Assembly: GCF_001426885.1 (NCBI RefSeq)
Contig: NZ_LMFP01000003.1
Span: forward strand, 186,001-250,000
Origin: Pelomonas sp. Root1444
Lineage (GTDB): Bacteria; Pseudomonadota; Gammaproteobacteria; Burkholderiales; Burkholderiaceae_C
Direction of reading: 5' to 3'
Length of the DNA: 64,000 bases
A model generated the notes under the pieces. It was not told the origin of the DNA and did not search any database. It saw only the letters and a list, made by a program, of their open reading frames with translations. How positions within the stretch are numbered: position 1 is the first letter of the stretch; the number at the start of each line of letters is the position of its first letter. Positions 20,201 through 27,961 of this stretch are shown in pieces. The translations under genes and the position numbers were made by a program.

Positions 20201-21108
20201 CTGAGGGCACCTGCAACATGTACGAGTTCGTCTATTCCGGCGCTTCGGAAGATGACGGCACGGAGCCGGACCAAGGCTGCGGCCGCTTCGGCAACCCGGC
20301 CCTGAAGCCCCAGACCAACGTCAACCACAACCTGTCGCTGGAATGGTTCCCCAACCGCGACTCGATGTTCTCGATCGCCTACTACAGGCAGCGCGGGCTG
20401 ATCGGCGCGCCGACGCTGCTCGCGTCGCGCAACGACGTCAAGCTGTTCAAGGACAGCACCGCCGTTGATCCCTTCACGGGCAAGCCGCTGGCCGACCAGG
20501 AGTTCACGTACACCACCTGGGACAACCAGCCAGCCGCCACCCGCCGGGGCTTCGAATTCGGCATGAAGACGGCGTTCAGCTTCCTGCCCTCCGTCCTGCG
20601 CTACACGGGTCTCGATGCCAACTTCACCAAGGCCAAGTCCACGCAGGGCCAGCCGGTGCTGGACCTGATCAGCGGTGCCGTGATGCCCGTGGCCGGCGAG
20701 CCCAAGTACTCGTGGAACGCCTCGCTGTGGTACGACGACGGCGGCTTCCAGGCTCGTGTGGCGATGCAGGTGGTTTCCAAGCGCTATGTGGGCTTCACGC
20801 CCGGCGCTTCCAACAACTCCATCGCGGTCAACAACTATCCGTCCATCGGCACGCAGAACTGGCGCCTGCCCTACAACCCGGGCGCGCCGATCTGGGCTCC
20901 GCGCACGGCCTTCGTCGATGCCAAGCTCTCCTACAAGTTCAAAAACGGCCTGGAGATCTTTGCAGACGCGCGCAACCTGACCGGCGAGCGCGGGCAGTCG
21001 AACACGGGCGGCTACCAGGACTACGCCGACGGCATCCCGAGCATCTACAGCGACAACTACAACGGCCGCCGCTACACCGTAGGCTTCACCCTCCGCAGCC
21101 CGCGCTGA
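17281..21108 (+). CDS. Very large TonB-dependent receptor (Xanthomonas/Caulobacter type)
   Basis: This is an outer-membrane receptor of about 1275 residues, much longer than siderophore receptors. I chose the GTG at 17281 because GGAGA lies about 9 bases upstream and the start yields a signal peptide (cleavage near ATAQ, residue 33). The upstream in-frame extension is Arg-rich and not signal-like. The TonB box LETVLVVGTRQS is at 62-73. The plug includes VAEDVGAFPDRNIGEAISRI and IRGNSSELTRVELDGMGV, typical of the large receptors for sugars or other complex nutrients (TIGR01782-like). The barrel is rich in Asn, Thr and Gly and ends VGFTLRSPR, not in Phe. A Sel1-repeat gene follows after 19 bases. 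Confidence 0.9.
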   Translation: MSQNSTHTLRRDRLGAAVSIALALMAHEAATAQTAPAPADAASAPAAAKPAEAKPKAPVNELETVLVVGTRQSQQSSINRKKNAPTAQDSIVAEDVGAFPDRNIGEAISRIAGVALDRGDYGEGVTVSIRGNSSELTRVELDGMGVSSGAGTNLLGRGAEGGDGRGTEFRELPSELIKSVDVIKGSTAAMTEGSLGGGIIIQTRTGLDFDKPFYMIKAEATQSDLVKKTTPRYNVILADKFFDKRLGVLLNWSKARTVSENHSISQGGSNNNQGLLRLADFDNSPEKTFTFNPNTLNQADPTALVTLLASPKTTAAGGGFFNAATPLEILTKSAGAQTKADCFTAFPNLTAAQIASITPGTRNATVNAAINQRNSEQMTCLNQWNDYTPSNAGGFRYNLRGQDDRRDNADIRFDFKVNDKLTVYTKLANAKRHVDDTVGFLGVGSTPQFNAAFTEIIPANGGAATRALTPGTSGILLPNTYSFPTATANNGITRPLTIGATTTVLPGYKVDSTHHVTSYSLDNGSYNTDTIFSTIDTTTKTLITGGEYNDGRLKAQFMGGYVKSTAMRYDRRASFGYNYGIGNFAIQPNGLWAFTLPDGSQNEQLNFGKYATLNPAVAIGKVDASATIPVGSPAYAVNQVPLFTNSNLLQVIRSYDSENSEKQGKLDLSYNLVDKVPFLTSLKGGVQMRQNASDFWTGAGSTIKDPVGTFGTAGFVPGVYMPQVNTRWNVIGCENTAGSLAAGGKPCAPSGYAPNTSQLNAGIGNVEAGRTTLTRAQYEELIRQTMTLQPASQFYSGAKDRPATLLNGWNQLDIDKLFNLAGVPVRLDCFRQCTASDGKVYDMPVSHAVEKTTAAYLMTDFEVDRVPFTNWSLPFGMEIAGNFGVRVVKTDVEGTGYVTLRSNRIISGSFNPADPYNAAGLQAYTQTMNTSIKDSNTDVMPSLNLAVWAIPDKLVTRYSVGKTVARPGVSKLLPEGTCNMYEFVYSGASEDDGTEPDQGCGRFGNPALKPQTNVNHNLSLEWFPNRDSMFSIAYYRQRGLIGAPTLLASRNDVKLFKDSTAVDPFTGKPLADQEFTYTTWDNQPAATRRGFEFGMKTAFSFLPSVLRYTGLDANFTKAKSTQGQPVLDLISGAVMPVAGEPKYSWNASLWYDDGGFQARVAMQVVSKRYVGFTPGASNNSIAVNNYPSIGTQNWRLPYNPGAPIWAPRTAFVDAKLSYKFKNGLEIFADARNLTGERGQSNTGGYQDYADGIPSIYSDNYNGRRYTVGFTLRSPR

Positions 21109-21127
21109 GCAAAACCAGGGAGACACG

Positions 21128-22663
21128 ATGACCGGCACGCACCGCCCATTTCTTCAACCGAACTGGGCGGCACGTGCCGCCCTCGCCCTGCTCCTGGCAG
21201 CGCCGCTCGCCGGCGCACAACAGGCTGACGTCGCTCAACCGGCGGCGGCCCCGACGCAGAGCCTGGGCTCGGTCAAGGTGACCGGCCAACGCAACGGCGG
21301 TGTCGATCCCTCGATCGTCACCGCCGCCAAGGACAAGATCCTGGGGCGCCAGTTCGCCTCGTCCTGCGGCTTCCTGAGCGGCTACTCGGCCGCCGATGAC
21401 GAGGTGACGCTGGCCTACATGCGCGACATGGGGATGATGGACAGCCCGTCCAACGAAACCGAGCGCTTCAGCGACCTGAGCCCGGCCGGCAATGCCAAGA
21501 CGGGCACCGTCGGCACCCCGTTGGACGCCACCACCCCCGATCCCAACGACATCAGCGGCACGTCCCCAGCCGTCGCCTGTGGTGGCGCCGACCGCCGCTT
21601 TTCCGCCGGCCGCAACTGGATCGCGCGCAAGGACAAGTCGCTGACCCAGGCCTTCGAGGCCTACGAGAACGGCAATTACGCCGAGGCACGCGCCCGCTTC
21701 GAGGAAGGCTGGAAGAAGGTCGGCTACGAGGAAGCGGCCATGATGCTGGGTCGCATCCATCTGCTGGGACTGGGCACACCGGCCAGCACGCCCAAGGCCA
21801 TCGAATGGCTGCGGCAGGTCGTCGACGCGCGCTACGACCCCGTCGGTGACCGCCTGAAGTTCGATCCGAAGAAGCCCGACAGCATCAACACCCGTGTCGA
21901 AGCCTCGCTGCTGCTGGCTCGCATCTATCTGAGCGGCCAGGGCATCAAGCGCGACCCTGAGCAGGCCTACAAGTGGTGGAGCAAAGCGCTGGACTACGGC
22001 TTCGAGCCTGCCGGCACACTGCTGGCCCAGGCCCACTTGAGCGGCGTCGGCGCAAAGCCCGATGCCAAGCGCGCGCTGGCCTACCTGGAGGCCGCCGGCG
22101 AGTCCGGCCACGTGCCCGCGCTCTACATGCTGGGGCAGCTCTACCACCACCAGGTACCGCGCCAGCCCGAAGGCGTGCCGCTGGACCTGAAGCGCGCCGG
22201 CGCCTACTACGGCGCCGCAGCCAAGGCCGGCAACATCGACGCCACACTGGCCGCCGCCCGCATGATGGATCTCGGCGAAGGCCTGCCGGCACCGGCGCCC
22301 GAACGCGCGGTCGTGCTCTACAAGGACGCCGCGCTGAAGGGCAACGCCGACGCGCAGAACGCGCTGGCCACGTTCTTCTATCGCGGCGAGGTGGTGCCGC
22401 AGAACTTCGCCACGGCGCGCCAGTTCTTCCAGGCTGCGGCGCAGCGCCGCCAGCCCGATGCCATGTTCAACCTCGCCGTCATGCTGGCCCAAGGCCAGGG
22501 TGGCGACAAGGACATGGCCGCCGCCTATGCCTGGTGCGCCCTCAGCAAAGGCCTGGGCCATGAGCAGGCCGCCGCCGCGCTGCCGGCCATCGCCGCCAAG
22601 CTCAGCCCCGACGAGAAGTCCCGCGCCGACGCGATGCTCAAGCCCGCACCCAAGAAGTCCTGA
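21128..22663 (+). CDS. Sel1/TPR-repeat exported protein with a TonB-box-like N-terminus
   Basis: This 511-residue protein has a signal peptide (about 1-30, cleavage near LAGA) and then SLGSVKVTGQR at 45-55. That segment looks like the TonB-box and plug start of a receptor, although no plug or barrel follows. From about residue 175 to 490 it is built of Sel1-like repeats (AMMLGRIHLLGLGT, ASLLLARIYLSGQGI, GTLLAQAHLSGVGA, AMFNLAVMLAQGQGG). Such repeats form a protein-binding solenoid. It starts 19 bases after the large receptor, so an accessory role for that receptor in the periplasm is likely but inferred. Its stop codon abuts the convergent greB stop with no base between. Confidence 0.8.
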   Translation: MTGTHRPFLQPNWAARAALALLLAAPLAGAQQADVAQPAAAPTQSLGSVKVTGQRNGGVDPSIVTAAKDKILGRQFASSCGFLSGYSAADDEVTLAYMRDMGMMDSPSNETERFSDLSPAGNAKTGTVGTPLDATTPDPNDISGTSPAVACGGADRRFSAGRNWIARKDKSLTQAFEAYENGNYAEARARFEEGWKKVGYEEAAMMLGRIHLLGLGTPASTPKAIEWLRQVVDARYDPVGDRLKFDPKKPDSINTRVEASLLLARIYLSGQGIKRDPEQAYKWWSKALDYGFEPAGTLLAQAHLSGVGAKPDAKRALAYLEAAGESGHVPALYMLGQLYHHQVPRQPEGVPLDLKRAGAYYGAAAKAGNIDATLAAARMMDLGEGLPAPAPERAVVLYKDAALKGNADAQNALATFFYRGEVVPQNFATARQFFQAAAQRRQPDAMFNLAVMLAQGQGGDKDMAAAYAWCALSKGLGHEQAAAALPAIAAKLSPDEKSRADAMLKPAPKKS

Positions 22664-23233
22664 TCAGTCGCCGCCAGGCGCCGGGTATCTCACTTCGACG
22701 ACCTCGATCTTGTCCACACCCGCCGGCGTGACGAGATTGAGTTCATCACCCACGCGCGCCTTCAGCAGCGTGCGCGCAATGGGTGAGATCCAGCTCACCT
22801 CGCCAGCCAGGCTGTCGGACTCGTCGATGCCCTTGATGGTGATGGTCTTCTCGTCGCCCTTGGCGTTCGCATACGTCACCGTCGCGCCGAAGAAGACCTG
22901 CTCGCTGCCATGGTGCACGCTGGGGTCGACGACCTCGGCGATGTCCAGGCGCTTGGTCAGGAAGCGCAGGCGACGGTCGATCTCGCGCAGCCGCTTCTTG
23001 CCGTAGAGGTAGTCACCGTTCTCCGAGCGGTCGCCGTTCTTGGCCGCCCAGGACACCGTCTCCACCATCTTCGGCCGCTCGACGTCGATGAGCTGCATGA
23101 ACTCCGCCCGCAGCCGCGCGTAGCCGCCGGGCGTCATGTAGTTGCGGGTGCCTGCCGGCAGGGCCGGCAGCGAGGGGCCGTCGCCGTCGTCATCCTCGGG
23201 CGCGTCGGTTTCCTTGGTGAACGCTTTGTTCAA
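22664..23233 (-). CDS. greB: Transcription elongation factor GreB
   Basis: It rescues backtracked RNA polymerase by stimulating transcript cleavage. I chose the TTG at 23233 (189 residues) because CGGAGA lies about 8 bases upstream and the resulting start, x-NKAFTKE, is the usual GreB beginning. The longer in-frame ATG at 23311 would overlap the divergent CoA-transferase start. The N-terminal coiled coil carries the acidic tip in GDRSENGDY, and the C-terminal FKBP-like domain ends with VEVRYP. An acidic linker (APEDDDGDG) near the N-terminus is seen in other beta-proteobacterial forms. In relatives greB usually neighbours spoT; here the receptor-Sel1 pair separates them. Confidence 0.93.
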   Translation of the reverse strand: MNKAFTKETDAPEDDDGDGPSLPALPAGTRNYMTPGGYARLRAEFMQLIDVERPKMVETVSWAAKNGDRSENGDYLYGKKRLREIDRRLRFLTKRLDIAEVVDPSVHHGSEQVFFGATVTYANAKGDEKTITIKGIDESDSLAGEVSWISPIARTLLKARVGDELNLVTPAGVDKIEVVEVRYPAPGGD

Positions 23234-23310
23234 TTGAGATGTCTCCGTGCTTCGCACTTCGAAGCGAGTCCCTCCGGACGGCCGTGCGGGACTCATGCGA
23301 GCATTGTCCA

Positions 23311-24345
23311 ATGCAAGCCCCCTCCGCTACCGGGCCACTGGCCGGTCTCAAGGTCGTCGAAATGGACGGCATCGGCCCCTGCCCGCTGGCCGGCATGCTG
23401 CTGGCCGACCATGGCGCCGAGGTCACCGTGATCGAACGGCCGGGCGGCCAGGTGCTGGACACCGGCACCGCGCTGGGCCGGGGCAAACGGCGTGTCTGCC
23501 TGGACCTGAAGACGGCCGAAGGCCTGGCCCGGGCGCGATCACTGATCGAAGGCGCCGATGCGTTGATCGAGGGCTTCCGGCCCGGCGTGATGGAGCGCCT
23601 GAGCCTCGGGCCGCAGGACTTCGCCGACAGCCATCCTCGCCTCGTCTACGGCCGCGTGACCGGCTGGGGCCAGACCGGCCCGCTGGCCCAGGCCGCGGGC
23701 CACGACATCAACTACGTGGCGCTGACCGGCGTGCTGTCCGTCGCCAGCCGGGCCGGTGCGACGCCGAGCATCCCGGCCACGCTGGTGGGCGACATGGGCG
23801 GCGGCGCGATGTTCCTCGCCTTCGGGCTGATGGCGGCGTTGTGGGAGGCGCAGCGCAGCGGCCGCGGCCAGGTCGTCGACGCCGCGATGGTGGACGGCGT
23901 GGGGCTGCTGTCCGGCCTGCTGCATGCCCTGCGCGCCGCCGGCCGCTGGCCCGAGGCGCCGGCGCAGAACTTCTTCATGCACAGCGCGCCGTTCTACGAC
24001 TGCTTCGAATGCGCGGACGGCCGCTTCGTGTCGCTGGGCGCGCTGGAGCCGCAGTTCTATGCCGAGCTGCTGCTGCGGCTGGGTTTGAACGACGTCGATG
24101 CCGCGGCTCAGCAAGACCATCGCCAATGGCCAGCGCTGCGCGAGCGCGTCGCGGCCCGCATCCGCGAGAAGACGCGCGACGAATGGACCGCGCTGTTGGA
24201 AGGCAGCGATGCCTGCTTCGCACCGGTGCTGACCCTCGACGAGGCGCCGCTGCATCCGCATGCGCGGGCACGCGGCAGCTTCGTGCAGGCCGACGATGGC
24301 AGTTGGCAACCCGCGCCGGCACCGCGCTTCTCACGCGGCCGCTGA
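23311..24345 (+). CDS. CaiB/BaiF CoA-transferase family protein, alpha-methylacyl-CoA racemase type
   Basis: This cytoplasmic protein of 344 residues is probably an alpha-methylacyl-CoA racemase, which epimerises 2-methyl-branched acyl-CoA for beta-oxidation. Family marks are LAGLKVVEMDGIGPCPLAGM at the start, RLVYGRVTGWGQTGPLA, the AMACR-type GHDINYVALTG, and GDMGGGAMFL with the catalytic Asp. The ATG at 23311 gives the normal family start; the longer upstream reading lacks similarity. It is divergent from greB with 77 bases between starts and convergent with nosL. A CoA-transferase of the same superfamily is the main alternative. Confidence 0.88.
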   Translation: MQAPSATGPLAGLKVVEMDGIGPCPLAGMLLADHGAEVTVIERPGGQVLDTGTALGRGKRRVCLDLKTAEGLARARSLIEGADALIEGFRPGVMERLSLGPQDFADSHPRLVYGRVTGWGQTGPLAQAAGHDINYVALTGVLSVASRAGATPSIPATLVGDMGGGAMFLAFGLMAALWEAQRSGRGQVVDAAMVDGVGLLSGLLHALRAAGRWPEAPAQNFFMHSAPFYDCFECADGRFVSLGALEPQFYAELLLRLGLNDVDAAAQQDHRQWPALRERVAARIREKTRDEWTALLEGSDACFAPVLTLDEAPLHPHARARGSFVQADDGSWQPAPAPRFSRGR

Positions 24346-24359
24346 GCGCTGGGGCACGT

Positions 24360-24911
24360 TCACATGCGGCTGTCGTGCAGCGCGCCGCCGCTCAGGTCCA
24401 CCATCTCGGGCTTGATCTCGGCATAGCGCAGCACGCGGCCGCCCCACTGCGCGGCGAAGGCCTTGGCCGCACCCTCTTCGGCGAAGCTGGCCGCCGTCGG
24501 GCCCATCGAGCCGTGGCGCTTGCTGCCCAGCACGTAGAAGGCCTGGCGCGCATCCACCCAGTGGCCGACCGGCTTGTCCCAGTCGGCCTTGGCCATGTCC
24601 TGCACATGGGCCGTCAGCAGCGGGCGCACCTGCTCCGGCTTGAGCAGCGCGTTGAGCAGCTCGACGCTGTCGCAGAACCAGTTCACCTGGCTGTCGCCCT
24701 TGTAGATGATCTGGCCCTTGGGGCCGGGGTAGTCGGCCAGCAGCATGCCGTCCAGCGAGCAGCTGGACTGGGCGGCGATCTCGTGCGGCCTGCCGGCGTC
24801 GGCGGCCTCGTCCTTGCGGCCGCAGCCGGCCAGGGCGACGGCGGCGAGGGCGGCGCAGCCGCAGAGCAGGCGGCGGCGGGTGGTGGGGCTTGAGGTCAGG
24901 GGCAAGGTCAT
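24360..24911 (-). CDS. nosL: NosL copper-binding lipoprotein
   Basis: This is a 183-residue lipoprotein that delivers copper to N2O reductase. It has an Arg-rich N-terminus and a lipobox ending in ALAGC (Cys near residue 30). The metal-binding region CSLDGMLLADYPGPKGQI follows at about residues 50-67; PGPK-x-QI is the NosL signature. The first Cys and the Met are present, but the position that is a second Cys in CxxCGM-type homologues is Asp. The ATG at 24911 overlaps the nosY stop (ATGA). A longer in-frame reading upstream is only a shadow over nosY. It is the last gene of the nos operon. Confidence 0.93.
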   Translation of the reverse strand: MTLPLTSSPTTRRRLLCGCAALAAVALAGCGRKDEAADAGRPHEIAAQSSCSLDGMLLADYPGPKGQIIYKGDSQVNWFCDSVELLNALLKPEQVRPLLTAHVQDMAKADWDKPVGHWVDARQAFYVLGSKRHGSMGPTAASFAEEGAAKAFAAQWGGRVLRYAEIKPEMVDLSGGALHDSRM

Positions 24912-25747
24912 GGCTTGAATCTCCAACCCGCCAGGGCCAGCGGCGCCACGATCCACGCCAGCATCGCGCCGCCCATCAGCCAGGGGTTGCCCAGCGCAGG
25001 CGGCACGACGCTGGCAAGGCCGTACAGGCGCGCCATGTCGTCCAGCGAGAACACATTGAGGATGCGGAACACGTCCGCGGGATTGAGCAGCAGCAGGTAG
25101 GCGAAGCGGTCGCCGCCGAGCACGCCGCCCAGCTCGCCGCCGCTGGCCACCAGCAGGCCCAGCAGCAGCAGGTCGAACACCAGCACCAGCGCGAACCACA
25201 GCGCGATGGCCAGACCCGAGGCGCGCGTGCGGTCGCGCGCCAGCACCGACAGCAGCAGCGCCAGGCTCAGGAAGGCCAGCCCCAGCAGCACCGAGCTGGC
25301 GACGAAGCCGCCGTAGTGATACAGCCCCGCGGCGCCGAAGCGCTGCCACAGCAGCGCGGCCACCAGTGCGAAGCCCGCCAGCGTGGACAGCGCCAGCGCT
25401 GCGGCCAGGCCCAGGTACTTGCCCAGCAGCAGCTCCAGCCGCGTGATGGGCAGCGCCAGCAGCAGGTCCAGCGAGCCGCGCTCGCGCTCGCCGACGATGG
25501 CGTCGAAGCCCAGCAGCAGCGCGATCAGCGGGATCAGGTAGATGACCAGCGACACCAGGCTGGCGATGGTGGCCTCGATGGAGCGCGGGCCGATCTGCCC
25601 CTGCGCCGCGCTGCCGAAGTAGGTGATGGCCAGCGAGAACACCGTGAACACCAGCGCCACGGCCAGCACCCAGCGGTTGCGCAGCCGGTCGCTGAACTCC
25701 TTGGCCGCCACGGCGGCGATCTGGCGGGGTTGCAGTCCGTCTTTCAT
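24908..25747 (-). CDS. nosY: NosY ABC-2 type permease
   Basis: This is a 279-residue inner-membrane permease with six hydrophobic segments. It pairs with NosF to form the ABC transporter needed to mature the CuZ centre of NosZ, probably by moving a sulfur species. The opening QIAAVAAKEFSDRLRNRWVL and the motif FDAIVGERERGSLDLLLALP are typical of NosY. The gene overlaps nosF and nosL by four bases each (ATGA), showing translational coupling. Confidence 0.95.
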   Translation of the reverse strand: MKDGLQPRQIAAVAAKEFSDRLRNRWVLAVALVFTVFSLAITYFGSAAQGQIGPRSIEATIASLVSLVIYLIPLIALLLGFDAIVGERERGSLDLLLALPITRLELLLGKYLGLAAALALSTLAGFALVAALLWQRFGAAGLYHYGGFVASSVLLGLAFLSLALLLSVLARDRTRASGLAIALWFALVLVFDLLLLGLLVASGGELGGVLGGDRFAYLLLLNPADVFRILNVFSLDDMARLYGLASVVPPALGNPWLMGGAMLAWIVAPLALAGWRFKP

Positions 25748-26697
25748 GCGGCCTCCCGCAGCTCGAAATACAGGTCTTCCAACGTCGGCTCCTGGACGCT
25801 CAGGTCCACCAGCGGCCGCGCGGCCAGGGCCTGCAGCAGCGGCATCTTCAGCGCGCGCGGGCAGTCGATGCTGGCGCGATGCGCGCCCTCACGCTGCCAG
25901 CCCAGGCCAGGCAGGCCCGCGAGCTGCTGCGGCAGCGCATCCAGCACCGCCGCGTCGGCCTGCAGGCGCACCTGCAGCGGGCGGGTCGAGCGCTCGCGCA
26001 GCGCGGCCACGCTGCCGTGCGCGCACAGCCGGCCATGCGAGAGCATGGCCAGCGCGTCGACGCGCTGCTCCAGCTCGGCCAGGATGTGCGAGCTGATGAC
26101 CAGCGTGACGCCGCGCGCGCGCAGCCGGTCGAGCTGGGCGTAGAAGTCGCGGATCGCGGACGGGTCCAGGCCGGTGGTGGGCTCATCCAGCAGCAGCAGC
26201 TGCGGCTCGCCCAGCAGCGCCTGCGCAAACCCCAGGCGCTGGCGCATGCCCTTGGAATACTCGCGCACCGGCCGGCGGCCGGCGTGGCTCAGGCCCACCT
26301 CCTCCAGCAGCGTGGCGCATTGGGCCAGTGGCGCGCCCTTGAGGCGGGCGAAGAAGCGCAGCGTCTCCAGGCCGTCGAGGTTGTCGTACAGCACCAGGTT
26401 CTCGGGCAGGTAGCCCAGCCGGCGGCGCGCTTCGCGGAAGTGGCGGCCGCCGACCTCGCAGCCGTCCACCCACAACCGGCCCTGGCTGGGCGCGACCAGG
26501 CCCAGCACCAGCTTGAACAGCGTGCTCTTGCCGGCGCCGTTGTGGCCGATCAGCCCGAGCAGCTGGCCGCGCGGCACCGTGAGGTCCACGCCGTCCAGCG
26601 CCTTGAGCAGCGCGCCGCCGCGGCCGTAATGCCTGGCCACGCCCTGCAGGCGCAGCGCCGGGGCGGCATCAACGGAATTGCTTGTCACGCCATTCAC
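25744..26697 (-). CDS. nosF: NosF ABC transporter ATP-binding protein
   Basis: This is the cytoplasmic ATPase of the NosFY transporter. The chain of about 317 residues has Walker A GHNGAGKST near 50-58, the signature YSKGMRQRLG near 147-156, Walker B LLLLDEPTTGLD near 167-178 and the switch His in SSH. The first possible start is GTG at 26697. A second in-frame GTG at 26688 has GGAG about 8 bases upstream and may be the true one. Either start overlaps the end of nosD. Confidence 0.96.
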   Translation of the reverse strand: MNGVTSNSVDAAPALRLQGVARHYGRGGALLKALDGVDLTVPRGQLLGLIGHNGAGKSTLFKLVLGLVAPSQGRLWVDGCEVGGRHFREARRRLGYLPENLVLYDNLDGLETLRFFARLKGAPLAQCATLLEEVGLSHAGRRPVREYSKGMRQRLGFAQALLGEPQLLLLDEPTTGLDPSAIRDFYAQLDRLRARGVTLVISSHILAELEQRVDALAMLSHGRLCAHGSVAALRERSTRPLQVRLQADAAVLDALPQQLAGLPGLGWQREGAHRASIDCPRALKMPLLQALAARPLVDLSVQEPTLEDLYFELREAA

Positions 26698-27961
26698 TCC
26701 AGTTCTTGTGTTGCGGCTGCATCGCCGGGTGGGCGTCGACCACGCTGGGCACGCGCAGCACCGGGAACTGCTGGCCCAGCACGCGCATGGCCTGCACCGC
26801 CGGGCTGCCCATCAGCAGCTTGACGCTGGGGTGGCGCCATTGCAGGCGGTCCACCAGCTCGTTGGCTTCGTAGGGCAGGTCGCCCAGGCCATCGCCGTTG
26901 CGGTCCCAGCCCAGGTAGTTGGCCCAGTGGTTGCCCTGGCCGCGTTCGCCGTCGCGCGCGTCGCCCCAGCGCTCGTCGCGCGCGCCGACGTAGCGCACCT
27001 GCTCGCGGTTGGCGATGAAGTCGTTGCGCTGCACCACGTTGCGGGTGGAGCCGGCCGAGAGATGCACGCCCACGTGGTTGTCCACCACCAGGTTGCCGCG
27101 CAGCGTCGCGTATTCGACGTCGTAGATGAAGAAGCCGCGGTTGTTGCCGGCCACGATGTTGTCCTCGATGACCGAGTCCTGCAGCGTGCGCAGCATGATG
27201 CCGAAGTCGCTGTTGCCCCAGGTGCGGTTGCGCCGCACGGTCTGGTCGCGCACTTCCATCAGCGCCAGGCCGCCGCGGTTGAGGTAGCTGTCGTTGTCCT
27301 CCCACAGGTTGTAGTAGGAGTTCATGTAGTGCGTGCCGTAGCGGCTGTGGTGCAGCCGGTTGCCACGGAACTCGGCGTGGTGGGACACGTCGACGTAGAG
27401 CGCGTCGCGCACGAAGCTGATGTTGTTGCCGACGATGCGGGCGCGCTGGCTGTTGTAGAGCTGGATGCCGTTGCCGCGCTGCGAGGAGTTGATGTCGCGC
27501 AGGCCCGTGATCAGGTTGTGCTCGATGCGCACCTCGTCGGCCTTCTCTATCCACAGGCCGAACAGGTTGTAGACCAGATCGCAGCGGCGCACCACCGCCC
27601 GGTGGCTGCCGGGCTGGATGTAGATGCCGGCGTGCTGCGCCTTCAGCTCGTGGCCGGAGTCGCGCACGATGAGGCCTTCGAGGGTCACGTCGGTGGCGGC
27701 CACGCGGATGGTGTCGCCGCGCTGGCCGCCGCTGAGCGTGGGCCGGCCGATACCGCGCAGGGTCAGCGGCTTGTCGATGCGCAGGCTCTCGTCGTAGACG
27801 CCGCGCTCGACCTCCAGCACGTCGCCGGGCTCGGCACGCGCGATCACCGCCTGGATGACCTCGCCCGGCCGCACGCGCCAGGTCTTCGCCTCGGCGCCGC
27901 CGAGGCACAGCAGCAGCAGCGCCAGCGTGCGCAGCAGGGTGATCGCGCCGGGAGGCTTCAT
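26669..27961 (-). CDS. nosD: NosD periplasmic copper-enzyme maturation protein
   Basis: This is a 430-residue periplasmic protein with a signal peptide (about residues 1-25, cleavage near GGAEA) and a right-handed parallel beta-helix made of CASH-type repeats. It works with NosFY in building the CuZ sulfide centre of NosZ. Repeat segments such as NLFGLWIEKADEVRIEHN and GNNRGFFIYDVEYATLRGN are visible. A conserved GNHWANYLGWDRNGDGLGD segment follows near residues 350-370. The ATG at 27961 overlaps the nosR stop; the much longer open reading upstream is a shadow of nosR. Confidence 0.95.
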   Translation of the reverse strand: MKPPGAITLLRTLALLLLCLGGAEAKTWRVRPGEVIQAVIARAEPGDVLEVERGVYDESLRIDKPLTLRGIGRPTLSGGQRGDTIRVAATDVTLEGLIVRDSGHELKAQHAGIYIQPGSHRAVVRRCDLVYNLFGLWIEKADEVRIEHNLITGLRDINSSQRGNGIQLYNSQRARIVGNNISFVRDALYVDVSHHAEFRGNRLHHSRYGTHYMNSYYNLWEDNDSYLNRGGLALMEVRDQTVRRNRTWGNSDFGIMLRTLQDSVIEDNIVAGNNRGFFIYDVEYATLRGNLVVDNHVGVHLSAGSTRNVVQRNDFIANREQVRYVGARDERWGDARDGERGQGNHWANYLGWDRNGDGLGDLPYEANELVDRLQWRHPSVKLLMGSPAVQAMRVLGQQFPVLRVPSVVDAHPAMQPQHKNWSEWRDKQFR

